Assembly: GCF_030077735.1 (NCBI RefSeq)
Contig: NZ_JASJEU010000014.1
Location: forward strand, 62,001-126,000
Direction of reading: 5' to 3'
Length of the DNA: 64,000 nucleotides
Source of the DNA: Gordonibacter faecis
Lineage (GTDB): Bacteria > Actinomycetota > Coriobacteriia > Coriobacteriales > Eggerthellaceae
The position numbers were made by a program, and so were the translations under genes. This document shows positions 33,227-41,355 of this stretch, one piece after another (positions within the stretch are counted from its first letter, which is position 1; each line of letters begins with the position of its first letter). The notes under the pieces were generated by a model. It saw nothing but the letters and a program-made list of their open reading frames with translations, was not told where the DNA came from and did no database searches.

Positions 33227-36200
33227 ACCGCCTTTCCAGCATTCCCGTGACCGACGAGTCCACGAAGTATATCGAGCCTGAAGAAAGTTCCTTCGAGAAA
33301 GTGACGTTCATACACCCTGCGTATTTGGAACCACCAACCGCCGACAGATCAATCATATTCACGTGTGCACCAGCAATGGACACAAGCGAAAGCAATACAC
33401 GACGCCGATCAGCCTCGCTCGCCTTCCGGAAAGGCTCTTCCAGGTTCATCACTTGCATTTGCTGCAACAAGCGAGGCGCATAATGCGCATACTTCCCCTG
33501 AATTGACCTGAATAAGTCAAGCAGCTCATCCTCCGAACAAGCAGCACCAGCTTCAATGCGACAAATCAACTCGGTTTCCTCCTGAGAGAAAGCCAGCTGC
33601 TGGGCATTGCGCACTTCCTTTTTCCCCGTGATATAGAGCCGAGAGTCGCCAAGGATAATCTGCTGATACTTGTACACCTTACGCCGACGAATGCGCTGAA
33701 ACACAAGGCCGCTCTCTTCCGCCAACTCGCGCGCATACGTCTCCAACGCCTGAGGATCGCTTGCAAGCGCAGACGCAACCCGCACGGGAACCGGCGCAAA
33801 TTCAAGCACACGCTGATTCTTCTTCGGCTTCAAAGCTTCATAGACGAAGAAGTAGGCGAATTGCTCACGTGAGTAACTTCCATATTTCTGCGGGTCAAGA
33901 CCTTTCTTCAAGGGGAGGTTCAACGTTTTGCCTGCCGCTTTTGGCGAGTATATGGTCTCATCCCAAAAAGCCCCGTGCGTTTCCTCAGGCATATGCGAAA
34001 TGAAGCAGTCTTTGTAGTCGAAACAGCGCCTGATACGGTCAACCTCAGCACCAGCATCCCATGCATCGCGGAATATCTCACCCGTTTCCACGTCGAACCC
34101 TGGAGTAAGGAAACTCGACACAATAAATCCTGCCGATCCGGGCAATTCGCGCGTCTTGCGGAATACTTCGGCTTGCCGCTTAATGAAGCGCTTCACCACC
34201 GCCGCCATCTTCACTGGCTCTGCGTACACATCGCCATGGCGATACCGAATGAATCGCCCTATCTGACTAGCCAAATAGGCATCATGTGCATGGTGGAAAT
34301 CATTGATCGTACGACTCTTTGCTAACCCACATTCCTCTCGCAATTGGTGAGACATGCCTGCCTTGACCGGCAGTACCTCGGCGTCAGGATAGCGAACCTG
34401 CAAAAGCTGCTGCACCTGCTTGACAACCTGCCCCGTCTCGACAAGTTGGCGATTGATAAACTTTTTCAAAAGCTCGTCGCTCACCGTTGTGCGCGTCAGA
34501 TTGTTGAACTTCTTCTCGCCGATAAGCCCTGCGTCGCGCAACGTACGCCAGAAACCGCGCATGCGACTGATAAGGTGCTGATCAAGCAAAAGCGTATCGA
34601 GCTTGCGTTGGTTTTCTTCCGCATACACCAGCACCTTATTTTCAAAACTGTCGTCCTTGATATAAGACTGCGGCAAAATATGATCCACCTGATACAAGTG
34701 CAAGCTATTGATGTCCAGTGGTTTTCCCGAGTACATGCATTTGCCGCACTGCATGAAGTAGAGGGTCAATCGCTCATTATTGAGGTCGCGCGGATCCCGG
34801 TCTTTCAGTTCAGTGTACACATCGGCGTACTGACTCTTTAAGCTGGAAAGCGCCGCCCCCAAGGCCTTATATCGACTTGTGGTTCGCCGACCCTTGTTGC
34901 GCGCGCTTTCGTCGCGGGTCACCTCAAGGAAGATGCATGCGGGTTCTTTTCCAGCAAGGTGCACAATCTCGTCCACAATTCGAAGAGCCTGATTGATACC
35001 GCGACGCAATGCCGGAGACCCCGTCACCTCATCAAGCGACCCACTGCTCGCGTCAAGCGCGCGGGCAAGATTGCGCTCGTCGATTTTCGACTTAAACGCC
35101 AACACGTCGTCGCTCAGTATTTCCATGAGGTTCATGGCCGCCCCCATGCGCCTGGCATGGTTCGGGTCGCCTTCCAGCAAAATATCCATAATGGTTTTAG
35201 GACCATTGTCGGTATCACTTCTCAATCCACACAAAAGCGCATTCGAAAGCCGCCCCCACCCGGTATAACGCTTCTGGCACAGCTTGCGAATCTGCGCATC
35301 ACTCAGGCGCTCCCCATACACACGTTTAATTTTGCGCTTCAAAATAGAACGATCTTCAAAGACCGTATTCCAAAGAATAATGTCTTCCGCCATAGCGCTA
35401 TCAGCGTCTGACAGTTCATCGACCTCAAGAATCTTACAAAAATCAAAGTGAGAAGAAAGTTGCGACTCAAACGCATCCTCTCCCTGACCCCCTGAAACGT
35501 GGTAAGCTCCCCCAGCCGACTTGCCACCTTCTGGTCCATGCTTTTGCGCCAGCCACTTCTCCACCATCTCATAGGTAACACGCTTTCGCCTCATGAACAA
35601 GTCTTCCAAAATGCCCAGTCGATCCGCCGCATCGAAGCGGTAGCTCTTGTCTCCATCCTGAGTATAACGCGCCCCATTCAGCTCATTGAGAACGCAAAAC
35701 AACTCATACGTCAGCGAGCGACGAGCTAGCACCGGCTCGCCCTTCAAATAGGTGCATGTCCCGGTCATACGACGGATGAAGTCCTCAGCGCTTTGGTCCT
35801 TATCGATGACCTCTTCCCAGTTCCAGGGGTAGATGCGCTCATTCTCCTTACCAGGCAATCGGGACGACCATGCAAAGCGTGTAGCATCCTGTGCATCCCG
35901 CGCAGCATTTTTCAACGTAAGGGGTCCCACATAATATGGAATGCGAAAGGTCACCAAGGAATTAAGTTTATCCTTCTCCTGTGCAAGGAAAGAATAATAC
36001 GCTGCCTGCCGCTCGATGATGGCATTCATCTCTTCCAGATGAAGCTGATAGGGAATGGTTCCGTTGTCACTCGTCTTGAGACGGCGAAGGAATGTACCCG
36101 CGTCAATCGCACGCTGAACAGCCGCATAACGCTCGTCCGCTTGGGCACCGATGCGCTCAAGCAGCTTTCGCACTTCCTTGAGGAAATCTTCGTGGGAGAG

Positions 36201-37325
36201 TTTACTGGTGCCCAGGTTGTACTTGGTGTAACCCTGGGCTTTGCTCGCGTCATAGTCATGGGTTCCTTCATAGAAAGGCCCGCGGAAGAATTCGTCATAG
36301 CATTCGGGTCCATAGGTACGCACGAGGTCTTTGAGCGTTTTAAGATCGCTGTGATAGCGTTCGTACTCCTTCACCTTGCAAAACGACAGCATCTCTCCTT
36401 GCGCTTCACTGAGAATACCCATGAGCACGTAGGAGGAATATACCGCGCGCAACGCTTCAAAGAGGTCACGCCCCTCATCAGGGCAGGCGTAGCCTTCAAC
36501 CTTCTCGTCGTTTGAAAGCGCAAACTTGCTGGCCTCCGATTCAGCGAACATGATATGCGCGAAGTCAACCGTGTATCCAACCACTGCGCCCGAAACCGCT
36601 TTCGCCAGTTTCTTGTACTCCTTTTCGACACCCAGCGCGGCTTCCGCCTGATCGCGCTTCTCGGCTGGACGCAAGGATGCATCGCCCAGCGCCTTTGCAA
36701 GCGCTTCTGCATTGCAGGCACACTGGATGTCGTTGTTTTCACACCAGTCCTCTAGTGCCTGGCAGAGTTTTTCGGCTGCATCTTTCATGTTGGCATTCGT
36801 TGCGCTCAGCTTTGGGTTGTCCTGATACAGGAAATTACCGCGATGCTTCACGATGTTATGAAGCGCTAGATACACGAGCCGAATGTCGGCTTTTTCGTCC
36901 GACTCGATCAGCTTCTTGCGCAGATGATAGATCGTGGGGAACTTCCGATAATAATCTGCTTCGGCAAAATCACTGTCGTTAAAGAGAGGGTGATGATAGT
37001 TGGAATGGTTGGGGTCGCGATCTTCCGGCAAGAGACGCGCTTGGTTCAAGCGGATAAAAAACTCCGGGTCCACATTCGCCATTTCCTCTGCGAAGAATCC
37101 TTGCAACAAGTCGAGTCGTTGGCGACGCCGATCATAACGACGCCGCTGACCGCGATGCACGCGCGTTTCGGCGGCGGGGCTCGCCTCGGTAAACACCCGA
37201 CTTCCCCAGGTAGGTTTACCTTTGAAGCGACAGATATCTCCCTGGTCATCGATTGCTGCCCACCCCACCGATGCGGTTCCAATATCCAGACCAATGTAAT
37301 ACGACCCAACGTTGCGCAGATTCAT
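33210..37325 (-). CDS. cas9: CRISPR effector nuclease Cas9, subtype II-A
   Basis: RNA-guided DNA nuclease of 1371 residues, the size of the large II-A enzymes. RuvC-I holds Asp14 in YYIGLDIGTASVGWAAID, followed by the Arg-rich bridge helix (RGQRRRYDRRRQRLDLL). RuvC-II holds Glu801 in IFLEVTRDES. The HNH domain has His882 in QVDHILPQSYIKDDSFENK and a later Asn905. RuvC-III has His1012 and Asp1015 in HHAHDAYLA. All catalytic residues are therefore intact. The C-terminal PAM-interacting domain ends with a GGSKYAG stretch and SSVTGMLERRYEI, a layout unlike the RKRY region of S. pyogenes, so its PAM cannot be assumed to be NGG. The ATG at 37325 has AAAGGGG upstream. The tracrRNA is divergent from it. 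Confidence 0.98.
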   Translation of the reverse strand: MNLRNVGSYYIGLDIGTASVGWAAIDDQGDICRFKGKPTWGSRVFTEASPAAETRVHRGQRRRYDRRRQRLDLLQGFFAEEMANVDPEFFIRLNQARLLPEDRDPNHSNYHHPLFNDSDFAEADYYRKFPTIYHLRKKLIESDEKADIRLVYLALHNIVKHRGNFLYQDNPKLSATNANMKDAAEKLCQALEDWCENNDIQCACNAEALAKALGDASLRPAEKRDQAEAALGVEKEYKKLAKAVSGAVVGYTVDFAHIMFAESEASKFALSNDEKVEGYACPDEGRDLFEALRAVYSSYVLMGILSEAQGEMLSFCKVKEYERYHSDLKTLKDLVRTYGPECYDEFFRGPFYEGTHDYDASKAQGYTKYNLGTSKLSHEDFLKEVRKLLERIGAQADERYAAVQRAIDAGTFLRRLKTSDNGTIPYQLHLEEMNAIIERQAAYYSFLAQEKDKLNSLVTFRIPYYVGPLTLKNAARDAQDATRFAWSSRLPGKENERIYPWNWEEVIDKDQSAEDFIRRMTGTCTYLKGEPVLARRSLTYELFCVLNELNGARYTQDGDKSYRFDAADRLGILEDLFMRRKRVTYEMVEKWLAQKHGPEGGKSAGGAYHVSGGQGEDAFESQLSSHFDFCKILEVDELSDADSAMAEDIILWNTVFEDRSILKRKIKRVYGERLSDAQIRKLCQKRYTGWGRLSNALLCGLRSDTDNGPKTIMDILLEGDPNHARRMGAAMNLMEILSDDVLAFKSKIDERNLARALDASSGSLDEVTGSPALRRGINQALRIVDEIVHLAGKEPACIFLEVTRDESARNKGRRTTSRYKALGAALSSLKSQYADVYTELKDRDPRDLNNERLTLYFMQCGKCMYSGKPLDINSLHLYQVDHILPQSYIKDDSFENKVLVYAEENQRKLDTLLLDQHLISRMRGFWRTLRDAGLIGEKKFNNLTRTTVSDELLKKFINRQLVETGQVVKQVQQLLQVRYPDAEVLPVKAGMSHQLREECGLAKSRTINDFHHAHDAYLASQIGRFIRYRHGDVYAEPVKMAAVVKRFIKRQAEVFRKTRELPGSAGFIVSSFLTPGFDVETGEIFRDAWDAGAEVDRIRRCFDYKDCFISHMPEETHGAFWDETIYSPKAAGKTLNLPLKKGLDPQKYGSYSREQFAYFFVYEALKPKKNQRVLEFAPVPVRVASALASDPQALETYARELAEESGLVFQRIRRRKVYKYQQIILGDSRLYITGKKEVRNAQQLAFSQEETELICRIEAGAACSEDELLDLFRSIQGKYAHYAPRLLQQMQVMNLEEPFRKASEADRRRVLLSLVSIAGAHVNMIDLSAVGGSKYAGCMNVTFSKELSSGSIYFVDSSVTGMLERRYEIGL

Positions 37326-37351
37326 ATATTCCCCTTTCTCAACGTTCCTGT

Positions 37352-37381
37352 TAGAATGGAGTACATCTTGATACCAGTCAA
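37352..37381. promoter_or_regulatory. Overlapping promoters of tracrRNA (+) and cas9 (-)
   Basis: On the plus strand TGTTAGAAT (37349-37357) is an extended -10 that would start the tracrRNA near 37364. On the minus strand TTGACT (37381-37376) is a good -35; 18 bp further the -10 candidate ATTCTA (37357-37352) coincides with the tracrRNA -10. The cas9 -35 lies inside the anti-repeat. Confidence 0.5.
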
Positions 37382-37495
37382 GATGTCACTGCGAGTCAAA
37401 ATAAAGGCTCAGCCTTATCTGCCCTCTTCGGAGGGCGCCGCGGAGGCGGCACCTTTGACTCAAAACGAAAGGCCCTTCGGGGCCTTTCGTTGTTT
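37364..37495 (+). ncRNA. tracrRNA of the type II-A system
   Basis: Divergent from cas9, the same place as in S. pyogenes. The anti-repeat (about 37366-37403) pairs with the minus-strand repeat. The lower stem is GUUUUG with CAAAAU (one G-U), then a bulge, an 8-bp stem GCAGUGAC/GUCACUGC, a small internal loop and 9 bp UGACUGGUA/UACCAGUCA. After it come the nexus hairpin AAGGC-UCA-GCCUU, the stem GCCCUC-UUCG-GAGGGC, the stem GCCGC-GGAG-GCGGC and finally the terminator. The bulged lower stem and AAAATAAAGGCT junction closely follow the S. pyogenes design. The exact 5' end is estimated from the -10. Confidence 0.9.
37464..37495 (+). terminator. Terminator of the tracrRNA
   Basis: A 12-bp perfect stem (37464-37475 with 37480-37491) closed by a TTCG tetraloop and followed by GTTTGT. 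Confidence 0.88.
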
Positions 37496-37580
37496 GTGCG
37501 GGTAACGCTTGCATCGCTTGACGGGCTCCTCGGGTTGGGGTAGGTTCGACCTCTACTACTTGGGTGGAGAGGGGTTTTCT

Positions 37581-38534
37581 ATGAGCTTATCAGTTAATGA
37601 GAGAAAAGTTGCTATTGTTGGATGTGGGTTTGTGGGATCGGCTACGGCGTTTGCGCTGATGCAGAGTGGGTTGTTCACTGAGATGGTGCTGGTGGATGTT
37701 GACCGCGACCGCGCTGAGGGCGAAGCGCTTGATATCGCTCATGGCATGCCGTTTGCCAGTCCCATGAACATCTACGCAGGTAGCTACGACGACGCGGCGG
37801 ATGCGGTCCTCATCATTGTGACGGCGGGCGCAAACCAGCAGCCGGGCGAAACGCGGCTTGACCTCGTGCACAAAAACGTACGCATCTTCAAGTCCATCAT
37901 TCCCGAAATAGCACAGCGCGACTTCGGCGGCATCCTGCTGGTGGTGTCGAACCCGGTGGACATCCTCACCTACGTGGCACTGAAACTCTCAGACCTGCCG
38001 GAGAACCGCGTCATCGGCTCGGGCACGGTGCTCGACTCCGCGCGCTTCAAGTACATCCTTGGCGAGCACCTCGGCGTGGATCCGCGCAACGTACATGCGC
38101 GCATCATCGGCGAGCACGGCGACAGCGAAATTGCGGTTTGGAGCACGGCAAACGTCTCCGGCATCCCCGTGAACGACTTCTGCGAACTGCGCGGCCACTT
38201 CGAGCACGAGGAATCCATGCAGCGCATCGCTGAGGACGTAAAAAACAGCGCCTACGAAATCATCGCGAAAAAGAAGGCCACCTACTTCGGCATTGCCATG
38301 GCCGTGAAGCGCATCTGCGAAGCCATCGTGCGCGACGAGAAGCCCATCCTGCCCGTGTCGAACTACCAGCACGGCATCCACGGCCTGCACGATGTGGTAC
38401 TTTCCATGCCCGCCGTCGTGGGCAAGGATGGCATCGAATACCAGGTACCCGCCCCGCTCTCGGACGACGAACTCGCGCGCCTGCACGCCAGCGCCGACAC
38501 GCTGAAGGCCATCATCGCAGAGCTGGATTTGTAA
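37581..38534 (+). CDS. ldh: L-lactate dehydrogenase
   Basis: Interconverts pyruvate and L-lactate with NAD(H). I start it at ATG 37581 (MSLSVNERKVAIVG), preceded by GGAGAGG, rather than at an upstream in-frame ATG. The 317 residues hold the Rossmann loop VGCGFVGSATAFALM, the Asp of MVLVDVDRD that selects NAD, the substrate-loop ITAGANQQPGETRLDLV-like stretch (QQPGETR, Arg for pyruvate), VVSNPVDILTYVALK, GSGTVLDSARFKYILGEHLGVDPRNVHA and the catalytic His in IIGEHGDSE. The length is normal. It stands alone between the tracrRNA and a convergent methyltransferase gene. Confidence 0.95.
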   Translation: MSLSVNERKVAIVGCGFVGSATAFALMQSGLFTEMVLVDVDRDRAEGEALDIAHGMPFASPMNIYAGSYDDAADAVLIIVTAGANQQPGETRLDLVHKNVRIFKSIIPEIAQRDFGGILLVVSNPVDILTYVALKLSDLPENRVIGSGTVLDSARFKYILGEHLGVDPRNVHARIIGEHGDSEIAVWSTANVSGIPVNDFCELRGHFEHEESMQRIAEDVKNSAYEIIAKKKATYFGIAMAVKRICEAIVRDEKPILPVSNYQHGIHGLHDVVLSMPAVVGKDGIEYQVPAPLSDDELARLHASADTLKAIIAELDL

Positions 38535-38593
38535 GGGATGCCGAGGTGTCGGGGCGGCATGCCACGCCGCGCCATGCCGCACTGCGCGACCCG

Positions 38594-39430
38594 CTAGCGC
38601 CACTTCGTGCGCAGCTCCCAGAAGGCAACGGCGCTCGCAGCGGCTACGTTTAAGGAATCGACGTCGTGGTCCATGGGGATACGCACGACGTAGTCGCAGG
38701 CAGCAACCGTGGAAGCAGCAAGGCCGTCACCTTCGGTGCCCAGCACCAGCGCAAGCTTCTCACAGGCACGCAGCCGCGGGTCGTGGAGGGGCAGCGCATC
38801 ATCGGCCAGTGCAAGCGCGGCGGTGGCGAACCCGAGCGAACGCAATAGCGGCACACCCTCGCGCGCCCAATCGCGCTCGTAGCCGATGCGCGTCCACGGC
38901 ACCTGGAACACCGTACCCATGGACACGCGCGCCGCGCGGCGATAGAGCGGGTCGTGACACGAGGGCGTGACCAGCACCGCATCAATCCCCAGTGCCGCGG
39001 CCGAACGAAACGCCGCGCCTATGTTGGTATAGTTCGTAATATCCTCAAGCACGGCTACGCGGCGCGCGCCCACCAACAGGTCAGCCACGCTTGGTAGCGG
39101 CGGCCGTTCAAGGGCTGCCAGCGCGCCGCGCGTCACCTCGTAGCCCGTCACGGCGTGGAACTGCTCACGCGTGGCCACCAGCACGGGAATCTCCGGGTCA
39201 TCCGCCAGCAAGCCCTCGATAAGCGGACCCGTCTGCGCAAGCCACTTCTCTTCCAAAAACAGCGACACCGGGCGCACGCCCGCGGCCAGTGCGCGGTCAA
39301 TCACCTTGGCTGACTCGCCTATGAACAGGCCATTCGCGTACTCGGGACTCTCGCGCAGCTGCGCGTCGGTCACTCCCGAGTACACCGCAAGATGCGGGTG
39401 GTCTGTCCCCTCCAAATGCACAAGCGGCAT
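38594..39430 (-). CDS. TrmH/SpoU-family RNA 2'-O-methyltransferase
   Basis: A 278-residue SPOUT methyltransferase. After an N-terminal substrate-binding part (1-110, with GLFIGESAKVIDRALAAG) the trefoil-knot domain shows the three family motifs: ITNYTNIGAAFRSAAALGIDAVLVTP (motif 1, about 134-159), LALVLGTEGDGLAAS (motif 2) and IPMDHDVDSLNVAAASAVAFWEL (motif 3). Methylation of a ribose in rRNA or tRNA is expected; the exact nucleotide cannot be told. Converges with ldh. Confidence 0.9.
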   Translation of the reverse strand: MPLVHLEGTDHPHLAVYSGVTDAQLRESPEYANGLFIGESAKVIDRALAAGVRPVSLFLEEKWLAQTGPLIEGLLADDPEIPVLVATREQFHAVTGYEVTRGALAALERPPLPSVADLLVGARRVAVLEDITNYTNIGAAFRSAAALGIDAVLVTPSCHDPLYRRAARVSMGTVFQVPWTRIGYERDWAREGVPLLRSLGFATAALALADDALPLHDPRLRACEKLALVLGTEGDGLAASTVAACDYVVRIPMDHDVDSLNVAAASAVAFWELRTKWR

Positions 39431-39636
39431 CGCGCCCTCCTTTCAGTCGGCGACCATGGTAGCACGTCACGCGCCATCCCTTCCCCATCTTCCCCACCCG
39501 TCTCTTTTATGCTACTATGCAAGTAACATTTACCGGAGCGCAACCACGGCACACCGCACGGACTGGGCTATACTAGCTGCCACGAAACCACTCACCCGCG
39601 CGCCGCGCCCGCGCTTCACATGGCAAGGGGAAGCAG

Positions 39637-41355
39637 ATGATCGACAAGTCCATCTTCGCGCTTCCGGGGATCAAAGGCATCCTCGGGCTGCTCGCGGTTC
39701 TCGCGGCGCTGCAAGCGTGCGCGGTGCTCGGGCAATCATGGGCGCTCGCCTCCGCCCTCACCGACCTCTGGCTGGGAGGGCAGGTTGTGGCCCAACTCCC
39801 CCTCGTCGCCATCTTCTTCGTGTGCTTCGTTGGACGCCAAGGTGTGCTCACGGCACAGTCGGCCCTGCTCGACCGCTATGCCGCCGCGCAAGCAGACACC
39901 CTGCGCCAGGAGCTGCTCCGCAAAATTTTCGCCACGAACGCCGGGCTCGTGCGCACGCATGGCACCGGCAGTGTGACCGCCGCCGTACTGGAGGGCGTCG
40001 ACCAGGTGGAAACCTACTTCAAGCTCATCCTGCCAAAAATCATCGGCATCGGCGTAATCCCCCTCATTCTGCTGGTGGCCGCGGTGGCGCTTGACTGGGT
40101 GTCGGGCCTCATTATGTTTGTGGCCTTCCCGTTCATCATCTTATATATGATCATCATGGGCCACACGGCGAAGGAAAAGGCGTCGCGGCAGCACCGCACG
40201 TTCCAAATTATGTCGAACCACTTCATCGACACGCTACGCGGCATCGACACGCTGAAACTGTTCGGCATCAGCAAGCGCTACGGCACCAGCATTTTCGAGG
40301 TGAGCGAGCGCTTCCGCGAGGCCACCATGAAAACGCTTAAGGTGGCGAACCTCTCCAGCCTCGTGCTTGACCTGTTCGCCACGCTCTCGGTGGCGGCGGT
40401 GGCGTTTATGCTGGGAATGCGCCTGATAGATGGCTCGGTGGTGCTGTTTCCCGCACTGGCACTGCTCGTGATTGCGCCCGAATACTTCCGCCCCATCCGC
40501 GAATTCGCAGCCGACTACCACGCCTCGCTCGACGGCAAAAACGCGCTCATCTCGCTGCAAGCCCTCATCGCCACGGCCGACAATGCGCCTGATGAGCGCC
40601 CCGTTCGCCCCTGGAGCGAAGACGCCAGCCTGGCGCTTGACAGCGTCACCTTCTCCTACCCGGACTTCACGGCACTCGACGGCATCACGCTGGAAGCGCA
40701 CGGCTTTCAGAAGGTGGGCATCATCGGTGCCAGCGGTTCGGGGAAGAGCACGCTCGTGAACCTGCTCGGCGGGTTTTGCGCGCCTGATGAGGGGCGCGTG
40801 CTCATCAACGGCGAGGACGTGGGCAGCCTGCGTCTGACCGCATGGCAGCGCCAGGTGGTCTACATCCCGCAGGACCCCTACCTCTTCCACGCCAGCCTGC
40901 GCGATAACCTGGCCTTTTACACGCCCGACGCCTCCGACGAAGACATCGCGCACGCCGTGGAAACGGTAGGCCTGCAAGCGCTGGTTGATGAGTTGCCCGA
41001 AGGCCTTAACACGCGCATTGGCGAAGGGGCGCGGCCGCTCTCAGGCGGCCAGGCGCAACGCATCGCACTCGCCCGCGCGCTACTCGACCGCTCGCGGCGC
41101 GTGCTGCTGTTCGACGAACCCACCGCTCACCTGGACATAGAGACTGAACAAGAACTCAAGGAGCGCATGTTGCCCCTGATGGAAGGCCGACTCGTGTTCT
41201 TCGCCACGCACCGCCTACACTGGATTGACAACATGGATCTGGTGGTGGTCATGGAGAACGGGCGCGTGGCTGAATGCGGAACGCCGGAAGAACTGCGCGC
41301 GTCGCAGGGAGCCTTCGCGCGCCTTGCCGCGCGGTTGGAAGGAGGCGCGGCATGA
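39637..41355 (+). CDS. cydD: Thiol reductant ABC exporter subunit CydD
   Basis: Half of the heterodimeric CydDC transporter that exports cysteine/glutathione-type reductants and is needed for cytochrome bd assembly. The 572 residues have six N-terminal helices (about 15-300; e.g. IGIGVIPLILLVAAVALDW) and a C-terminal ATPase with Walker A IGASGSGKSTL, the signature LSGGQAQRIALARALL and Walker B VLLFDEPTAHLD. CAWQ-like QDPYLF is the Q-loop. AAGGGGAAGCAG precedes the ATG. cydC overlaps its stop by 4 bp. cydAB are not in the window. Confidence 0.92.
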   Translation: MIDKSIFALPGIKGILGLLAVLAALQACAVLGQSWALASALTDLWLGGQVVAQLPLVAIFFVCFVGRQGVLTAQSALLDRYAAAQADTLRQELLRKIFATNAGLVRTHGTGSVTAAVLEGVDQVETYFKLILPKIIGIGVIPLILLVAAVALDWVSGLIMFVAFPFIILYMIIMGHTAKEKASRQHRTFQIMSNHFIDTLRGIDTLKLFGISKRYGTSIFEVSERFREATMKTLKVANLSSLVLDLFATLSVAAVAFMLGMRLIDGSVVLFPALALLVIAPEYFRPIREFAADYHASLDGKNALISLQALIATADNAPDERPVRPWSEDASLALDSVTFSYPDFTALDGITLEAHGFQKVGIIGASGSGKSTLVNLLGGFCAPDEGRVLINGEDVGSLRLTAWQRQVVYIPQDPYLFHASLRDNLAFYTPDASDEDIAHAVETVGLQALVDELPEGLNTRIGEGARPLSGGQAQRIALARALLDRSRRVLLFDEPTAHLDIETEQELKERMLPLMEGRLVFFATHRLHWIDNMDLVVVMENGRVAECGTPEELRASQGAFARLAARLEGGAA

